Origin: Thermoplasmata archaeon
Lineage (GTDB): Archaea > Thermoplasmatota > Thermoplasmata > Lutacidiplasmatales > UBA184
Assembly (NCBI GenBank): GCA_030037875.1
Contig: JASHPV010000089.1
Coordinates: 1 to 61,108 of the forward strand
Direction of reading: 5' to 3'
Length of the DNA stretch: 61,108 nt
Below the pieces are notes generated by a model. It ran no database searches, was not told where the DNA came from, and was given only the letters and a program-made list of their open reading frames with translations. Shown in pieces: positions 59,137 through 61,108 of this stretch; within the stretch, counting starts at the first letter, position 1; each line of letters begins with the position of its first letter. Made by a program: the position numbers and the translations under genes.

Positions 59137-60887
59137 CCGCGTCCCCTCCCGGGGAGACCGAGGGCGAAGAGGGAAAAGATCGCGAGCTCGGCGAGGGCGA
59201 CGCCGCCCATGCCGATGAACGACTGGATCGGGGAGACCCCGATGAACTGGAGCACACCAAAGACCAGGATGGGGAAGCCGGCGATGGCGATGCCGGGCAG
59301 CACCACCGTGGTGGCCCACCAGGCTCCCGAGGACATGAGGGAGACCGGTACGCCGGCCTCCTGCGCGCGGCGGAACAAGAGACCGATCTCGAGGAACGCG
59401 GCGGCGACAAGACCGGGCAGCTCCGCGACGATGAACGCGAAGAAGAGCCAGATGTCGAGCAGGCGCAGGACCGTCAGGCTGACGACGATCGCCGATGCGA
59501 CGACGTAGATGAGCACGATCAACGACGATTTTCCGAAGAGCATCGACCGGTTCGTCAACGGAAGCGTCCGGGTGTACGAGTAGCCCATCACTTCGGTCGC
59601 GAAGAACGCCGGACCGAAGAAGGTGGCGAGGATCGCGGTCGTGGAGACGGCGGCGGCGGCCAGGTCGAAAACGCTCTTCGGGGCCGGCGCGCCAATGTAC
59701 GACGAGAGGCCGATGACCACCGCATCGATGAGCGGTAGCAAAATCACGAATGCGTACCCCGGCGTTCGGGAAGCGGTTCGGAGGTCCTTGAGCAGGATGG
59801 CCGCCGGGGCCCGGACCGGGTGGAGCTTCGCCCCCCTTCGTTCGTCGGTCAGCTCGACCTCCGGGCTGAGCCGACTCAGCTCGCGCGGAGCGGTACGCAA
59901 CCACCACGCGACACCCAGCGAGAGCCCCCCGTACCCGAGAGCCGCGAGACCAATGGCCCAGGGGACCCCGCCGGGAAGATAGGAGATCGAGGCGGGCCCG
60001 CCGAGTCCGAAGACCGGGATGAGCCCGAACGGAAAGGGGAACACGAGGAGGAGGCTCCCCAAGGCGGCCGGAGCCGTCCGACCGAGGAAGGAGAGTCCAT
60101 ACATGATCTGGAAGCCGAACGACACGAAACCGTAGATTCCGAAGGCCGGCACCGCCCAGAGGAGAAGGTAGAACCACCGCAGGACCGACGCACGCAGGCC
60201 GCCGCGGGAACCCTGGACGTGCTGGACGAAGAACCGGCCAGTCCGGAGCGAGAGGCCCATGGCCAGGATGATTACGACCACGACGCCGGGTATCACGAGG
60301 AGACCGACCAGCACGGAGTCCAGTGCGATCCCGAGGGCCACGGGGGTGAGCACCAAGGCCGTCACCGCCGGAGCGTCGAAGAGGCGGAGCATGACGAGGA
60401 GGGCCACTCGGTCGAGTTTCTTCTCCGGGATCGGCAGCGTCTCCAGTACCGGCAGGATCTGCGAACCGAGGAAGGTCGGGAGACTCTGCAATCCGACCAT
60501 CCAGAGAAACGAGAGCTCCAACAGGAGAAGTCCGGCGATGACCGTGCCGATGTAGAGGGGAAGCGGTACGGGGTTGGGGACCAAGGAACCCAGGAAGAGC
60601 CTCTCCACGATGCTGGTCAGCGTGAGCATCGACCCGCCGACGAGGAAGACAATCAGGAGGCTCACGAGGAACTTGCTCTGGGCGACCCGTCGCCGGGCCG
60701 TGTTGGCAAGCTCGCCGGGCTCCCGGGGTGCTTCGGCCGCCAGGACGTTTCCCTGCCGGAGTGCGTAGACGGCTTGGAAGCTCAGCTCGAGGTAGGCGAT
60801 CTCCGAGAGACGCAGGGCGCTGGGAGGGGGTGAGGGCGAGCCCGGGAGCTCAGGTTCCGCCGAGGGCCCGGACGGCCGCGTACACAC
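59133..60887 (-). CDS. large ABC-2-like membrane permease
   Basis: 584 aa from GTG, ~14 hydrophobic helices in two halves joined by a hydrophilic loop (residues ~330-380, VELTDERRGAKLHP). It resembles ABC exporter permeases related to YhgE/ABC-2 and sits directly behind the ATPase with a 38-base overlap, so the two form one exporter. Substrate unknown. Its TGA is overlapped by the CTG start of valS. Confidence 0.8.
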   Translation of the reverse strand: MCTRPSGPSAEPELPGSPSPPPSALRLSEIAYLELSFQAVYALRQGNVLAAEAPREPGELANTARRRVAQSKFLVSLLIVFLVGGSMLTLTSIVERLFLGSLVPNPVPLPLYIGTVIAGLLLLELSFLWMVGLQSLPTFLGSQILPVLETLPIPEKKLDRVALLVMLRLFDAPAVTALVLTPVALGIALDSVLVGLLVIPGVVVVIILAMGLSLRTGRFFVQHVQGSRGGLRASVLRWFYLLLWAVPAFGIYGFVSFGFQIMYGLSFLGRTAPAALGSLLLVFPFPFGLIPVFGLGGPASISYLPGGVPWAIGLAALGYGGLSLGVAWWLRTAPRELSRLSPEVELTDERRGAKLHPVRAPAAILLKDLRTASRTPGYAFVILLPLIDAVVIGLSSYIGAPAPKSVFDLAAAAVSTTAILATFFGPAFFATEVMGYSYTRTLPLTNRSMLFGKSSLIVLIYVVASAIVVSLTVLRLLDIWLFFAFIVAELPGLVAAAFLEIGLLFRRAQEAGVPVSLMSSGAWWATTVVLPGIAIAGFPILVFGVLQFIGVSPIQSFIGMGGVALAELAIFSLFALGLPGRGRG

Positions 60888-61108
60888 CCTCCTCTTCGCG
60901 GGTCAGTCGCAGGAAGATTTCCTCCAGCGTCGCGTCGCCTTGCGCGGTCTGACCCCGGAGGGCGTCCATCGTGCCTTCTCCGACCAGACGGCCACGGTCC
61001 AAGATACCCACTCGGTTGCACAGTCGCTCGGCGACCTCCATCGTGTGCGTCGAGAAGAGCACGCCCCGGGGAGCTTGGGCCACATACTGGGTGAGCAACT
61101 CCCTCACC
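60850..61108 (-). CDS. ABC transporter ATP-binding protein, N-terminal part outside the window
   Basis: Only the last ~86 residues are visible. The H-loop STHTMEVAERLCNRVGIL and GRLVGEGTMDAL are typical of the ABC-2 ATPase C-terminal region; Walker A, B and signature motifs lie beyond the right edge. It pairs with the permease that overlaps its end. Confidence 0.88.
   Translation of the reverse strand, partial: VRELLTQYVAQAPRGVLFSTHTMEVAERLCNRVGILDRGRLVGEGTMDALRGQTAQGDATLEEIFLRLTREEEGVYAAVRALGGT

Noticed and set aside
59137..60177. N-terminal extension of valS by ~347 residues
   Set aside because: It lies in the wrong frame of the permease gene and has shadow-type composition; valyl-tRNA synthetase homology starts just after the CTG.
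1..61108. CRISPR arrays, insertion sequences and rRNA genes
   Set aside because: No regularly spaced direct repeats, transposase motifs or rRNA segments were seen. The only regular repetition, at 45.0-46.0 kb, encodes propeller blades.

Overview
This 61 kb GC-rich window is archaeal. Diagnostic genes are deoxyhypusine synthase, an aIF2-beta with a C-terminal TRAM domain, a presenilin-type membrane aspartyl protease, a thermopsin-family protease, and a tRNA-Lys without an encoded CCA. Start codons are often preceded by TATA elements about 25 nt upstream, which suggests short-leader or leaderless mRNAs. Thermopsin plus many secreted, Asn-rich, single-anchor proteins point to a high-GC member of Thermoplasmatota, perhaps from soil or sediment. 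That placement is inference; no rRNA is present.

Layout. (1) 1-21.7 kb is a catabolic region: two aldehyde dehydrogenases, three paralogous FAD oxidoreductases (COG1233/PYROXD2-like), two class III aminotransferases, two Rieske oxygenases with the Glu-type bridging residue seen in quaternary-amine demethylases, an oligopeptide-type ABC importer (binding protein and two permeases, no ATPase), a saccharopine/lysine-6-dehydrogenase-like enzyme, two sister amidohydrolases and a methylenetetrahydrofolate reductase-like protein. Together they look like uptake and oxidative breakdown of an N-alkylated amine, amino acid or peptide, with a possible route for the released C1 unit. (2) 21.7-36.9 kb is mixed: a solitary amino-DNA methyltransferase, a HAD hydrolase, a mosaic thermopsin protease, a GNAT, gamma-glutamyltranspeptidase, a Kelch/PKD surface protein, a ZIP-like transporter paired with an HTH-ferritin fusion, an MFS carrier, branched-chain aminotransferase, a Dps-like protein and another GNAT. 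(3) 36.9-41.8 kb is a compact leftward four-gene cassette: a TIM-barrel glycosidase-like protein, two unrecognised proteins, and a secreted membrane protein ending in a zinc ribbon. (4) 42-51.9 kb holds two ABC export modules and several surface proteins, two of which share an unrecognised domain, plus a PstS-like binding protein behind a possible 32-codon upstream ORF. (5) 52-61.1 kb is a leftward housekeeping block: ABC ATPase (cut by the window), permease, valS, aldo/keto reductase, HAD phosphatase, aIF2-beta, presenilin homologue, deoxyhypusine synthase and tRNA-Lys.

Sequence-level oddities include two genes that seem to lack ATG, GTG or TTG starts (valS with CTG inside a CTGA overlap; the saccharopine dehydrogenase-like gene with ATT as best candidate), several palindromes beside promoters, a TATA element inside the end of a coding sequence, and a 12-bp hairpin upstream of the thermopsin gene.
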